A stretch of DNA of 64,000 bases from Mycobacterium europaeum (GCF_002102155.1 NZ_LQOU01000002.1:62001-126000); one strand, 5' to 3'; positions 33,352 to 43,055 are shown, numbered from the stretch's first letter. Program-made: numbers and translations. The notes: generated by a model not told the origin, from the letters alone.

Positions 33352-34749
33352 GTGAGCGGGCCCTTGGTCGACGTTTCAGCTAAGCCCCGCGCGCGCGAAC
33401 GTGTCGTGGTCTCCGTCGATTCGCGGGCGGCCCGGCTCATCGGTGCGCTGGCCCTGCTCAGCGCCGCCTGCTGGCTGGGCGAGATCCTGGTCCGCCACCA
33501 CCACCAGCCGTCGTGGCACTACGCCGATCGATTGGCGTGGTCGCTGACGGTGCTGGTCGCGGTGACGTGGATCGCGCGCGGCATCTTCCTGGGCCGTCCC
33601 GTGACGGCGACGCACGCCGTCGCCGCCGGCTTCTTCGTGCTGGCGGGGCTGGGCCTGCACGTGCTGGCCTTCGACCTGCTCGGCGACGTGGTGATCGCCG
33701 GCTCCGGCATGGTGCTGATGTGGCCGACGTCGTCGCGGCCGAATCCGGAGGATCTGCCCCGGGCCTGGAAGCTGATCCAGGCCACCAGGGACGATCCGCT
33801 GGCGCCGTTCGCGATGCAGACCGGCAAGAGCTACCACTTCACCGCGGACGACAGCGCCGCGCTGGCCTACCGGACGCGTATGGGCATCGCCGTGGTCGGC
33901 GGTGACCCGATCGGCGACGAGACCCGATTCCCCGAGCTGATCGCCGACTTCGCCGCCATGTGCCACACCCACGGCTGGCGGATCGCGGTGGTGGGGTGCG
34001 GCGAACGGCGGCTCGACCTGTGGAACGACCCCGCGGTGATCGGGCAGTCGCTGCGCGCCGTCCCGATCGGGCGCGACGTGGTGATCGACGTCACCGGTTT
34101 CGACATGGTGGGCCGCAAGTTCCGCAACCTGCGCCAGGCGGTCAAGCGCTCGCACAACTGCGGCATCACCACCGAGATCGTCGGGGAGCAGGAACTCAAT
34201 CGCGAGCAGCTGGCCGAGCTGACCGAGGTGGTGCGGGCGTCGAGCAAGGCGGCCCACACCGAGCGCGGATTCCACATGAACCTCGACGGGGTGCTGGAGG
34301 GCCGATTCCCCGGCATCCAGCTGATCGTCGCCAGGGACGTCTCGGGCAAGGTGCAGGGATTCCACCGCTACGCGACGGCCGGCGGCGGCAGCGACATCAC
34401 CCTCGACGTGCCGTGGCGCCGGCGCGGGGCGCCCAACGGCATCGACGAGCGGCTCAGCGTCGACATGATCATGGCGGGCAAAGACAATGGCGCCCAACGC
34501 CTTTCCCTCGCCTTCGCGGCCTTCCCGGAAATCTTCGACGAGAAGAATCGCGGCCGCACCCAGCGCCTGTTCTACCGGTTAATCCATGTCCTCGACCCGT
34601 TGATCGCGCTCGAATCGCTGTACCGGTACGTGCGCAAGTTCCATGCGCTGCACGCCCGGCGCTACGCGCTGGTTTCGATGACGCAGATCCCCACGTTGCT
34701 GATCGTGCTGCTGTCGCTGGAATTCATGCCCCGCCGGCGACATCTCTGA
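33352..34749 (+). CDS. DUF2156 membrane-anchored protein (LPG synthase C-terminal domain family)
   Basis: A 465-residue protein with about three N-terminal hydrophobic helices (residues 20-135) followed by a long cytosolic GNAT-fold domain of the DUF2156 type, the domain that transfers lysine to phosphatidylglycerol in MprF/LysX. It corresponds to Rv1619, whose substrate is not known. The GTG at 33352 has GGGAGG five bases upstream, which settles the start. Its 3' end overlaps the converging cydC gene by 26 nt. Confidence 0.85.
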   Translation: MSGPLVDVSAKPRARERVVVSVDSRAARLIGALALLSAACWLGEILVRHHHQPSWHYADRLAWSLTVLVAVTWIARGIFLGRPVTATHAVAAGFFVLAGLGLHVLAFDLLGDVVIAGSGMVLMWPTSSRPNPEDLPRAWKLIQATRDDPLAPFAMQTGKSYHFTADDSAALAYRTRMGIAVVGGDPIGDETRFPELIADFAAMCHTHGWRIAVVGCGERRLDLWNDPAVIGQSLRAVPIGRDVVIDVTGFDMVGRKFRNLRQAVKRSHNCGITTEIVGEQELNREQLAELTEVVRASSKAAHTERGFHMNLDGVLEGRFPGIQLIVARDVSGKVQGFHRYATAGGGSDITLDVPWRRRGAPNGIDERLSVDMIMAGKDNGAQRLSLAFAAFPEIFDEKNRGRTQRLFYRLIHVLDPLIALESLYRYVRKFHALHARRYALVSMTQIPTLLIVLLSLEFMPRRRHL

Positions 34750-36397
34750 GCGCGTCGACGCGCAGTTCGGGGCAGTCCATGTCGCCGGGCAGATGGTGGG
34801 TGGCCACCACCACGGTCCGGTCGGCGGCCATCAGCGCCGAACCGGGCCCCAGCAGGTCGCGCAGAATCGATTCGGTGTCGGTCGCGTCCAGGTGTTCGGT
34901 GGGCTCGTCGAGCAACACGATCCGGGCGGGTGCGAGCACCGCCCGCGCCAGCAGCAGCCTCCTGCGCTGACCGCCCGAAAGCGCCTGCGCGCCACCGGTC
35001 AACACCGTCGACAGGCCCTCGGGCAAACCGGCGAGCCAGGCGCCGAGCCCGACCGCCTTCAGCGCGCCCTCCAGTTCGGCGTCCCCGCAGTCGCCGCGGG
35101 CGACCAGCAGGTTGTCCCGGACGGTGGTGGCGAAGACGTGCGCGTCCTCGGCGAAAAAGCCGACCGCGCCGCGTAAGTCCGCTTCCCGGAAGTCGGTCAG
35201 GTCGGTGCCGCCGAGGGTCACCCGTCCCTCCAGCGGGGGCAGCAGCCCGGCCAGGGTCATCAACAGCGTGGTCTTGCCGGACCCGCTGGACCCGGTCACG
35301 GCCAGCCGGGCACCCGGCGGCAGGTCGAGCGTGATGCGGTTGGAGCGCGCGGTCCCGGCGTGCCCGGCCCGGATGTCGGCGGACAGCACGCCGGTGGGAT
35401 TCGGTGTCGGCGCGGCCACGGCCGATTCCGGCCGGTGCGGGCGGTCGTTCGCCGTCAGGTCGAGCAACCGGCGCGCGGCGATCCGCGACCGCGTCAACTG
35501 GATGGCGGCGGCCGGTAGCGGGGTCATGGCCTCGAATGCGGACAGCGGCAACAACATCAGGATGGCCAGCGTGGTGGGCGCGACCGTGGGGGCCAACCCG
35601 ATGCCGGCGACCACCGCGCCGAGCACGCTGGCCCCGATGGCCGCGGTGGGCGCGGCCTCGGCGAGGGCGGCGGGCCGGGCGGCGGCGTCCAGGGCGGCGC
35701 CCCACGCGCGTTGGCGGCGCTGCGATTCGACGATGACCCGCGGCAGCAGGCCGGCGACGCGGAGCTCGGGCGCGTGTTCCAGCGCGATCATCGCCGAGGT
35801 GTCGCGCTGGGAATGATGCTGGCGCGCAAGGCTTTCCTGGCTCGCGGCGGCCTTGCCCGCGAGGCGTGGTGCGACGAGGCCCGCGACCAGCAGGCAGATC
35901 GCCAGCACCGCCGCGGCGGGCAGCGAGATGGCCGCGATCACCGCGGTCGCCGCGATGGCCAGCACCGCCGCGACACCCATCGGGACCACGGCACGCACCA
36001 GCACGTTGGCCAGTTCTTCGACGTCGGAACCCACACGGGTGACCAGCTCGCCGCTGTGCAGACGAACGGCCGCCGCCGCGGGCCCCTCGGCCAGCCGTTG
36101 GTAGATCCCCGCCCGGGCGGTGCCGGCCGCGCGCAGCGCGGTGTCGTGGGTGACCAGCCTCTCGCAGTAGTGCAACACCCCCCGCGAGATTGCGAACGCG
36201 CGCACCGCGACGGCCGCGACCGACAGGTCCAGCACCGGCGGCATCTGCCAGGCCCGGGTGATGAGCCACGCCGACACACCGGCCAGCGCCAGCGCGCTGC
36301 CCAGTGACAGCACGCCCAGCGCGATGGCCGCCGCGATGCGGGGGAGTCGCGGCCGCAGCAGGGGCGCGGCCGCCAGCAGCGGATCAGACCGGGGCAT
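34724..36397 (-). CDS. cydC: ABC transporter ATP-binding/permease protein CydC
   Basis: A 557-residue half-transporter: six membrane helices (about 20-310) then an ATPase domain with G-S-S-G-S-G-K-T-T, signature L-S-G-G-Q and Walker B R-I-V-L-L-D-E-P-T. CydDC exports cysteine/glutathione (and binds heme) and is needed to assemble cytochrome bd. The ATG at 36397 lies 14 nt inside the end of cydD. The longer frame to 36826 runs through cydD and is rejected. Confidence 0.93.
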   Translation of the reverse strand: MPRSDPLLAAAPLLRPRLPRIAAAIALGVLSLGSALALAGVSAWLITRAWQMPPVLDLSVAAVAVRAFAISRGVLHYCERLVTHDTALRAAGTARAGIYQRLAEGPAAAAVRLHSGELVTRVGSDVEELANVLVRAVVPMGVAAVLAIAATAVIAAISLPAAAVLAICLLVAGLVAPRLAGKAAASQESLARQHHSQRDTSAMIALEHAPELRVAGLLPRVIVESQRRQRAWGAALDAAARPAALAEAAPTAAIGASVLGAVVAGIGLAPTVAPTTLAILMLLPLSAFEAMTPLPAAAIQLTRSRIAARRLLDLTANDRPHRPESAVAAPTPNPTGVLSADIRAGHAGTARSNRITLDLPPGARLAVTGSSGSGKTTLLMTLAGLLPPLEGRVTLGGTDLTDFREADLRGAVGFFAEDAHVFATTVRDNLLVARGDCGDAELEGALKAVGLGAWLAGLPEGLSTVLTGGAQALSGGQRRRLLLARAVLAPARIVLLDEPTEHLDATDTESILRDLLGPGSALMAADRTVVVATHHLPGDMDCPELRVDALRDVAGGA

Positions 36398-38081
36398 AGC
36401 GCGCCCCACTGTCGGCGACCACTTCGACCACCCGGTCACCGATGGCCAGAACGGATTCGCGGTGCCCGACGACCACGACGGTCGCACCCGCCCGGGCGCG
36501 TTCCACGATCGCCCGCAGCACGCGTTGCTCGGCCCGGGTGTCCAGGTGGGCGGTGGGCTCGTCGAGCAACAGCACGGCCGCCGTCGATCCGAGTGCGCGG
36601 GCCAGGCCGAGCCGTTGCCGCTGTCCCAGTGACAGGCCGACGCCGCCGCGGCCGAGCACGGTGTCCAGCCCGTCTGGCAGATCCCCCAGCACCGTATCGA
36701 AACCGGATGCCACGCAGGCTGTTTCGAGGTCATCGAGCTCGCCGAACAGCACCAGGTTGTCCCGGACTGTGCCCGGAACGAGCGCCGGGCGCTGCGGTAG
36801 CCACGACAGCTGCCGCCACCACGCACCGGGCTCCAGGTCGGCGACGTCGACTCCGCCCACGGTCACCCGGCCGCACGACGGCGCGGTGACCCCGATGATC
36901 GCCTGCAGGGTCGTGCTCTTGCCCGCGCCGTTGCGTCCGGTCAGCACCGTCACGGCGCCCGGTGCGATGACCGCGGTGAGGTCGCGGGGTGCGTGGCCGT
37001 CGCGGCCGGCGACGCTGAGTCCGTCGAGGCGGATCTCCGCGCCCCGGGCGGCGACCGTCTGGTCCTGGGGCTTCGGGGGCGCCGGATCGCCGATGAGGGC
37101 GAAGGCCTTGTCGGCGGCGGTCCGTCCGTCCTGCGCGGCATGGAATTCCACGCCGATCCGGCGCAGCGGCCAGTAGACGTCGGGCGCCAGCAACAGCACC
37201 GTGAGGCCCGTCGCCAGCGTCATCTCGCCGAACACCAGGCGGAATCCGATCCCCACTGCGATCAGCGCCACGCCCAGCGTCGCGAGCAATTCCAGCACCA
37301 GCGCGGACAGGAAGGCGATCCGAAGCGTCGCCATCGCCGAGCGGCGGTGCGCGGCGGCCAGTTCGGCGATCCGGCGTTCCGGGCCCCGGACGCGCCCCAG
37401 CGCCCGCAGCGTGGGGATGCCGGCGATGAGGTCGAGCAGTCGCCCCTGCAGCGTCGTCATGGCGGCCAGGGCGGCCGCGGACCGGTCGGCGGTCGCCAGG
37501 CCGATGAGCACCATGAAGATCGGTACGAGCGGCAGGGTGATGGCCACGATCACCGTCGACCTCAGGTCGTAGAACGCGATGACGGCGACGGTCGCCGGAG
37601 TCAGGATTCCGGCGAGCAGCAACGTGGGAAGGTAGCCGGTGAAATAGGGCCGCAGGCCGTCCAGACCCCGGGTGACCACCACCGCGGCCTCGTCGCGTTG
37701 GGCGGCGAGGTCAGCCGGCTGGCGGGCCGTCACCGCGGTCAGCACCTGACCGGACAAATCGGCGATGACCGCGTTCGCGCCCCGCTGGCCCAGCCGGGCC
37801 TGAAGCCCATGCGCGAGCGTGCGAACGGCCCACAGCGCCAACAGGATCGACAGCGGCCCCAGCCAGGCCCGCAGGCTGTGCGACGAGTGATCGCGCACGG
37901 CGCGGGCGACGACGCCCGCCAGCACGATCGCCGAGCCGATCGCGCAGGCGGAGATCACCACTCCGCAGCAGACCGTCGCCCCCAGGTAGCGGCGCAACGC
38001 GCTCGATGCCCGCCACAGTCGCGGGTCCAGGGGGCCCCGCGACCCTGATCGTGATGCGGGCGGCGAGTCCGTTGCGCTCAG
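36384..38081 (-). CDS. cydD: ABC transporter ATP-binding/permease protein CydD
   Basis: The partner half-transporter of CydC. Membrane helices occupy about residues 30-310. The ATPase has G-R-N-G-A-G-K-S-T, signature L-S-L-G-Q (leucine instead of the usual glycine) and L-L-L-D-E-P-T. No ATG or GTG precedes the conserved region. The most sensible start is CTG at 38081, overlapping the cydB stop as CTGA, like the ATGA and TTGA overlaps elsewhere (565 aa). A TTG about 30 codons later is the alternative. Confidence 0.9.
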   Translation of the reverse strand: MSATDSPPASRSGSRGPLDPRLWRASSALRRYLGATVCCGVVISACAIGSAIVLAGVVARAVRDHSSHSLRAWLGPLSILLALWAVRTLAHGLQARLGQRGANAVIADLSGQVLTAVTARQPADLAAQRDEAAVVVTRGLDGLRPYFTGYLPTLLLAGILTPATVAVIAFYDLRSTVIVAITLPLVPIFMVLIGLATADRSAAALAAMTTLQGRLLDLIAGIPTLRALGRVRGPERRIAELAAAHRRSAMATLRIAFLSALVLELLATLGVALIAVGIGFRLVFGEMTLATGLTVLLLAPDVYWPLRRIGVEFHAAQDGRTAADKAFALIGDPAPPKPQDQTVAARGAEIRLDGLSVAGRDGHAPRDLTAVIAPGAVTVLTGRNGAGKSTTLQAIIGVTAPSCGRVTVGGVDVADLEPGAWWRQLSWLPQRPALVPGTVRDNLVLFGELDDLETACVASGFDTVLGDLPDGLDTVLGRGGVGLSLGQRQRLGLARALGSTAAVLLLDEPTAHLDTRAEQRVLRAIVERARAGATVVVVGHRESVLAIGDRVVEVVADSGARYAPV

Positions 38082-39118
38082 GACACACGCCTCGCCAGGC
38101 CGATGGACGGCGGTATCCGATCCGCCGAGATCCGTTGCCGGAACACCCAGTACGTCCACGCCTGGTACACGACCGTCAGCGGAGCCATGAACGCGGTCAC
38201 CCACGTCATGACCTTGAGGGTGTACGGCGTCGACGAGGCGTTGTGGATCGTGAGGCTCCACTGCGGGTTCAGCGTCGAGGGCACCAGGTTCGGGTACAGC
38301 GCGCCGAACAGCAAGACCACCACCGACCCGACGACGATCGCCGTGCACGCGAACGCCCAGCCGTCGGACACTCGCCGCCACACCAGCAGCACGGCCGCCA
38401 GCTGCGCCACCACGGCGAGCCCGAGCACCAGCCAGGTCCAGTCCTTGCCGTGCGCCAGTTGCGTCCAGATGCCGAAGGCCGCAACCAGTCCGGTCACCGG
38501 AAGCGACAGCCACACCGCCAGTCGGTGCGCGTCGTCGCGGATGGCGCCGGACGTCTTCAGAGAGATGAAGACCGCGCCGTAGAACAGGAAAAGCCCGGCG
38601 GTGGCCAAGCCGCCCAGCAGTGTGTAGGCGTTGAGCACGTCGGTGATAGACAGGTGGACCTGACCGGCCCCGTCCACCGGCAGCCCGCGTACCAGGATGG
38701 CGAACGCCACGCCCCACAACACCGCGGGCAGCCAGGAACCGGCGGCGAGGCCGAAATCGGCCCAGCCCCGCCACTTCGTGTCATCGACCTTGCCGCGCCA
38801 CTCGATGGCCACGGAGCGCAGGATCATCCCCAACAGGATGGCCAGCAGCGGCAGGTACAGCGTGGAGAACACGGTGGCATACCAGCCGGGGAAGGCGGCG
38901 AACATGGCCGCGCCGCCCACGATCAGCCACACCTCGTTGCCGTCCCAGACGGGGCCGATGGTGTTCAGCGCCGTCCGCCGGATCGGTTCGGGCTCACCGA
39001 TGCCGACGCGTGCAAGGGGTTCCATCAACATGCCGACGCCGAAGTCGAAGCCTTCCAGGACGAAGAAACCGACGAACAGCAATCCGATAATGCCGAACCA
39101 CAACTGCTGCAGTCCCAT
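38078..39118 (-). CDS. cydB: Cytochrome bd ubiquinol/menaquinol oxidase subunit II
   Basis: A 346-residue, about nine-helix subunit of the high-affinity oxygen reductase. Typical motifs: F-V-L-E-G-F-D-F-G-V-G, R-R-T-A-L-N-T-I-G-P-V-W-D-G-N-E-V-W-L, and G-L-F-L-F-Y-G-A-V-F. It pairs with CydA 29 nt upstream. The bd branch supports respiration under low oxygen or when the bcc-aa3 branch is inhibited. Confidence 0.96.
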   Translation of the reverse strand: MGLQQLWFGIIGLLFVGFFVLEGFDFGVGMLMEPLARVGIGEPEPIRRTALNTIGPVWDGNEVWLIVGGAAMFAAFPGWYATVFSTLYLPLLAILLGMILRSVAIEWRGKVDDTKWRGWADFGLAAGSWLPAVLWGVAFAILVRGLPVDGAGQVHLSITDVLNAYTLLGGLATAGLFLFYGAVFISLKTSGAIRDDAHRLAVWLSLPVTGLVAAFGIWTQLAHGKDWTWLVLGLAVVAQLAAVLLVWRRVSDGWAFACTAIVVGSVVVLLFGALYPNLVPSTLNPQWSLTIHNASSTPYTLKVMTWVTAFMAPLTVVYQAWTYWVFRQRISADRIPPSIGLARRVS

Positions 39119-39147
39119 CGGTCAGCTCCTTTTTCGTGAGTCGGGGC

Positions 39148-40620
39148 CTAGTAGGCGAACGAAAGCGGCGCCACTTCTTCCTCGCCGGGGGCCGGCGGCG
39201 GCGCCGGTTCGGCGTCGTGTTCCCGCGGCCCTTCGACGATGTACCGCTTGAGCAGCCAGAACCAGATGACCGCCAGCACCGCATACACGAGCGTGAACGT
39301 CACCAGGGAGGTGATGACCATGCCCGGCACGTGCTGCGAGACGGCCTCGTGCACGGTGAACCGAACCTGTTGGTCGCCGGTGGGATTCGGCGCGACGATC
39401 CAGGGTTGGCGCCCCATTTCGGTGAACACCCAACCGGAGATGTTCCCGAGGAACGGCGTGGGAATCGTCAGCAGCGCCAGCCAGGAGAACCATCGCTGGT
39501 CGGGCACCCGCCCGCCACGGGTGAGCCACAGCGCCGCGAGCGCGAACAAGACCGGAATGGCCAGGAACCCGATCATCGCGCGGAACGACCAGTAGGTGAC
39601 GAACAGGTTGGGCCGGTAGTCGTTCGGTCCGAAGCGCTGTTCGTAGTCGTGCTGGATGTCGCGCACGCCCTGCAACGTGACGTCGCTGATGCGGCCCTCG
39701 GCGAGGAACGGAAGCACGTAGGGCACCTGAATGACACCTTTGACACCGTCACAGTTGTTGTGCCGGCCTACCGTCAGGATGGAGAAGTCCGGGTCGGTTT
39801 GGGTGTCGCACAGCGTCTCCGCCGACGCCATCTTCATCGGCTGCTGAACGAACATCAGCTTGCCCTGGCGGTCGCCGGTGAAGAACAGGCCTACGGCCGC
39901 GAGCAGCACCACCCAGCAGCCCAGGATGGCGGCCGGGCGAAACATGGTGCGGGCGTCCGATTCTGCGGCGGGGGTGGCCGTCTCCGCTCGGCGGGAGCGG
40001 ACCAAAAACCACGCGCTGACGGCCGCGACGAACGTCCCGGCGGTCAGCAACGCGCCGCCGACCGTGTGGGTAAACGCCCACCGCGCAGTGTTATTGCCGA
40101 GCAGCGCGGTGATGCTGTCCAGCTCGGCGCGATGCGTCACCGGGTTGTAGTGCGCGCCGACCGGATGCTGCATGAACGAGTTCGCCACGATGATGAAGAA
40201 CGCGGACATGTTGACACCGATCGCGACGATCCAGATGCAGGCCAGGTGGAGCAGCCTCGGCAGCCGATCCCAGCCGAATATCCACAACCCGATGAACGTG
40301 GACTCGAAGAAGAAGGCGAACAAGCCCTCCATGGCCAGCGGCGCGCCGAAGATATCGCCGACGAACCGCGAGTACTCACTCCAGTTCATGCCGAACTGGA
40401 ATTCCTGGACGATCCCCGTCGCCACGCCGATGGCGAAGTTGATCAAGAACAACTTGCCGAAGAACTTGGTGAGGCGATACCACGCGGTGTTGCCGGTGGC
40501 CACCCACACCGTCTGCATGACGGCGAGCAGGGGTGCCAGACCGATCGTGAGCGGCACGAAGATGAAGTGGTAGACGGTGGTGATACCGAACTGCCACCGT
40601 GAAAGGTCGACGACATTCAT
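39148..40620 (-). CDS. cydA: Cytochrome bd oxidase subunit I
   Basis: A 490-residue heme-bearing subunit. R-W-Q-F-G-I-T-T-V-Y-H-F holds the heme b595 ligand H18. The region N-T-A-R-W-A-F-T-H-T and the G-W-V-F-T-E-M-G-R-Q-P-W segment supply the b558 ligands, and the Q-loop lies between them. The Q-loop is the short type usual in actinobacteria. The ATG at 40620 is followed upstream by a compact promoter region with two palindromes. First gene of cydABDC. Confidence 0.97.
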   Translation of the reverse strand: MNVVDLSRWQFGITTVYHFIFVPLTIGLAPLLAVMQTVWVATGNTAWYRLTKFFGKLFLINFAIGVATGIVQEFQFGMNWSEYSRFVGDIFGAPLAMEGLFAFFFESTFIGLWIFGWDRLPRLLHLACIWIVAIGVNMSAFFIIVANSFMQHPVGAHYNPVTHRAELDSITALLGNNTARWAFTHTVGGALLTAGTFVAAVSAWFLVRSRRAETATPAAESDARTMFRPAAILGCWVVLLAAVGLFFTGDRQGKLMFVQQPMKMASAETLCDTQTDPDFSILTVGRHNNCDGVKGVIQVPYVLPFLAEGRISDVTLQGVRDIQHDYEQRFGPNDYRPNLFVTYWSFRAMIGFLAIPVLFALAALWLTRGGRVPDQRWFSWLALLTIPTPFLGNISGWVFTEMGRQPWIVAPNPTGDQQVRFTVHEAVSQHVPGMVITSLVTFTLVYAVLAVIWFWLLKRYIVEGPREHDAEPAPPPAPGEEEVAPLSFAY

Positions 40621-40639
40621 CTGTCACTCCCAGAACTAC

Positions 40640-40674
40640 GTAGCCGCATGGGCGGCTACTACGCAGTGTAGTAG
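40640..40674. promoter_or_regulatory. Overlapping palindromes in the cydA promoter
   Basis: GTAGCCGC-ATGG-GCGGCTAC (40640-40659) and CTACTAC-GCAGT-GTAGTAG (40656-40674) are both perfect inverted repeats sharing CTAC. A third palindrome, CTACGTAG, overlaps the left end (40636-40643). They lie 20-55 bp before cydA. The TACTAC/GTAGTA arms look like operators of BlaI/MecI/CopY-type winged-helix repressors, which is inference from memory of the motif. Confidence 0.65.
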
Positions 40675-40705
40675 AAGGGTCAGGGGGGTGGGACCGTGGG
40701 CGGCG

Positions 40706-41284
40706 TCAGCCGGTCAGGGTCTTGGAGGCCTTCCGGATGCTGAAGGACGACACGATTTCGAAGATGCCGAGAACCACGAACCAGACTCCGACCACGAGCG
40801 CCAGCGTCACAATGGATTCCAGCGGCGACGCGAGGACGACGATGCCCGCGAGCAGGCTGATCACTCCGATGAAGATCGCCCATCCCCGACCCGGCAAAAG
40901 CGGATCCTGAATGGCCGAAATCGTCGTGCCCACCCCGCGAAAGATGAATCCGATCCCAATCCAGATGGCCAGCAACAGGATTGCGTAACCCTGGCCGAAA
41001 TGGCGAAACGCCAACAACGCCAGGATGAGTGACGCGGCGCCGCTGATGAACAACAGGATCCGGCTTCCCGCCGAGACATGCAGGCTGAACGCGAAGAACA
41101 CCTGCGCGGCGCCGGTGATCAACAGGTAAACGCCGAAGGCGACAGCGGCGACCACAATGGATATTCCGGGCCACGCCAGCACGAGCACGCCGAGGGCCAG
41201 CGACAGAATTCCCGATAACAGGGTCGATTTCCACAGATGCGGCAACAGACTTGGAGCGGGGAGAGATCCAGGTGTGGTTTGCAT
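40706..41284 (-). CDS. HdeD-family membrane protein (DUF308)
   Basis: A 192-residue protein with six hydrophobic helices in pairs, the layout of HdeD proteins, matching Rv1624c. The pattern G-x-L-x-L-x-L-G at helix 1 and repeated G-I/V-x-L-L-x-G segments are typical. Function is unknown, with a link to acid stress only for the enterobacterial relative. The ATG at 41284 is preferred over the GTG at 41302. It is separated from cydA by 85 nt. Confidence 0.85.
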   Translation of the reverse strand: MQTTPGSLPAPSLLPHLWKSTLLSGILSLALGVLVLAWPGISIVVAAVAFGVYLLITGAAQVFFAFSLHVSAGSRILLFISGAASLILALLAFRHFGQGYAILLLAIWIGIGFIFRGVGTTISAIQDPLLPGRGWAIFIGVISLLAGIVVLASPLESIVTLALVVGVWFVVLGIFEIVSSFSIRKASKTLTG

Positions 41285-41332
41285 GGCCGCAGTCTGACAC
41301 AAACACCGGCCTTGGTATAGGGCACTTCGGGC

Positions 41333-42661
41333 CTATACGTGGGCCGTATGTGGATGCTCGGCCAGCAGATCGGTCGCCTCGTCGGACGCCTTGCGACCGA
41401 TCAGGTACCAGGTGCGCATGAGCCCTTTGCCTTTGACGTCGATGTGGCCGCGCTCCTGCAGCACGAATTCATCTTTGAGTCGCTCGTACATGGCCTCGGG
41501 CACCTGAATTCGGCCCACCGAGTCGGTGGATTCCATCCGGGACGCGACGTTGACCGCGTCACCCCACACGTCGTAGAAGAAGCGCCGCGAACCCACGACA
41601 CCGGCGACCACCGGCCCGCACGCCATGCCGACTCGCAGCGGAACGGCGTTGCCGTGCGGATCCTTCAGCCCGGCCGCAACATTGGCCATCTCGAGCGCGA
41701 AGTCCGCCAGCGCCTGGGCATGATCCGGTCGAGCCCGCGGGACCCCGCTCACCACCATGTAAGAGTCGCCACTGACTTTGATCTTCTCGAGGCCGTGTTT
41801 GTCCACGAGGGCGTCGAAGGCGCTGTAGAGCCGGTCCAGGAAGCGCACCAGGTCGGCGGGCGCCGTGCTGCTGGCCCGCTCGGTGAACCCGACGATGTCG
41901 GCGAACAGCACGGAGGCGATGTCGAACTTGTCGGCGATGATGCCGCGGTCCGGCTCCTTGAGCCGCTCGGCGATGCTGGCCGGCAACATGTTTGCCACCA
42001 GCGCCTCCGAGCGCTCGTACTGGGCTTCCATCACGGCCTCGGCGCGCGCGGTGTCGCGAAGGGCGAACGACACCGTGACAACCACCATCACGACGCTGGA
42101 GATCGTGGTGACGACGAAACCCGTCGACTGGACCCAGGCCGGCTGCAGCCCGGTGTCGCGGGGAACCAGGAACTCGACGGAGACGATCAGGGCGGCGGCG
42201 ACCGCGGCCATCGTCGACGCCAAGAGGATGTGTTCGATCCCCAGCAACAGCACGACGATGCAGGCGCCCACCAGAAAGAACAACTGAGCCCCCGACTCGG
42301 TGCCGACGGCCACGCAGCTGGCGAAGACCGACACGTAGGCCGTGCCCAGAAAGGTGAGCGGCGCAACCAGCTCACCGAAGCGCTGCAGCCACGGGACCAC
42401 CGCAAAGACCATGGCGCCCAGGATGTTGATCGAGCTCACCTGCCACATCCACGGTCCACTGAGGATCTGCACCACCACGAAGCTCACGCTCACCGTCACG
42501 GCGAGCCACGAGGTGATGGTGAGGATCCTGGCGCGGCGCGCGGCGCTGGCGGCGTAGTGCTGATTGCGGTCACGCGTTTGCGCCCGCACCGCGGCTACGC
42601 AGTCCGGGCTTCTCGACGAGCCGTCTGACACAGGTGGGGGCCCGCACTTCTTAGCCGCCAC
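41333..42661 (-). CDS. cya: Membrane-bound class III adenylyl cyclase
   Basis: A 442-residue protein like Rv1625c (443 aa), with six helices (about residues 45-200) and one cytosolic cyclase domain that must dimerise. Metal aspartates are in L-F-A-D-I-V-G-F-T-E and K-V-S-G-D-S-Y-M. The substrate lysine is in L-E-K-I-K-V, and the transition-state N and R are in V-W-G-D-A-V-N-V-A-S-R-M. It makes cAMP from ATP at the membrane. The start is taken as GTG at 42661, which matches the M. tuberculosis N-terminus. The frame continues open to 43048, but that extension has no protein-like features. Confidence 0.93.
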   Translation of the reverse strand: MAAKKCGPPPVSDGSSRSPDCVAAVRAQTRDRNQHYAASAARRARILTITSWLAVTVSVSFVVVQILSGPWMWQVSSINILGAMVFAVVPWLQRFGELVAPLTFLGTAYVSVFASCVAVGTESGAQLFFLVGACIVVLLLGIEHILLASTMAAVAAALIVSVEFLVPRDTGLQPAWVQSTGFVVTTISSVVMVVVTVSFALRDTARAEAVMEAQYERSEALVANMLPASIAERLKEPDRGIIADKFDIASVLFADIVGFTERASSTAPADLVRFLDRLYSAFDALVDKHGLEKIKVSGDSYMVVSGVPRARPDHAQALADFALEMANVAAGLKDPHGNAVPLRVGMACGPVVAGVVGSRRFFYDVWGDAVNVASRMESTDSVGRIQVPEAMYERLKDEFVLQERGHIDVKGKGLMRTWYLIGRKASDEATDLLAEHPHTAHV

Positions 42662-42860
42662 GTTGAAAGCGTAACCGCTGAGCAGCACAGTCGCCGGTTG
42701 TCTCCATGAAATGCCGCGTTTTCGCCCCCGTAAGTTCCGAGTCTGATAACTGTTCTTGTTATCGGGTTGTAATCGGGTTTGCGGAACGTTCGGTTTGGTT
42801 ATTCGACATCTGTTTGACAGGGCTGTTGGACACGTGTTTGCCTCGAACAAGGGGTGCCGG

Positions 42861-43055
42861 ATGGCGGGTCTGAAGAGATTTGTTCTTGCGTTGATCCTCT
42901 CTGCCTCCGCTGTGCTCATGGCGGGCTGCGGCGTCGGCTGTGGCGAGCCGAATTGGCTCCTCCGGGTCGCCGGCGACTCCATCGGCAACGATGCCACGGG
43001 GCTGAATGTCTCTGCATCAGACCAGGTTTGCGTCACCCGATCGTTCAACGACTGA
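42861..43055 (+). CDS. Possible small secreted lipoprotein
   Basis: A 64-residue ORF from the ATG at 42861 with K-R at residues 5-6, a hydrophobic stretch of about 15 residues and a lipobox (L-M-A-G-C) at about residue 22. The short mature part has four cysteines including the anchor (C-G-V-G-C-G and a late V-C). AAGGGGTG precedes the start, and a TTGACA lies about 45 bp upstream. It sits in lower-GC sequence, and part of it is antisense to the unused cya extension. I know no homologue, so it may be spurious. Confidence 0.42.
   Translation: MAGLKRFVLALILSASAVLMAGCGVGCGEPNWLLRVAGDSIGNDATGLNVSASDQVCVTRSFND

Noticed and set aside
42662-43048. N-terminal extension of the adenylyl cyclase
   Set aside because: The frame is open, but the known homologue begins at the residue encoded by GTG 42661 and the extension has no domain-like features.
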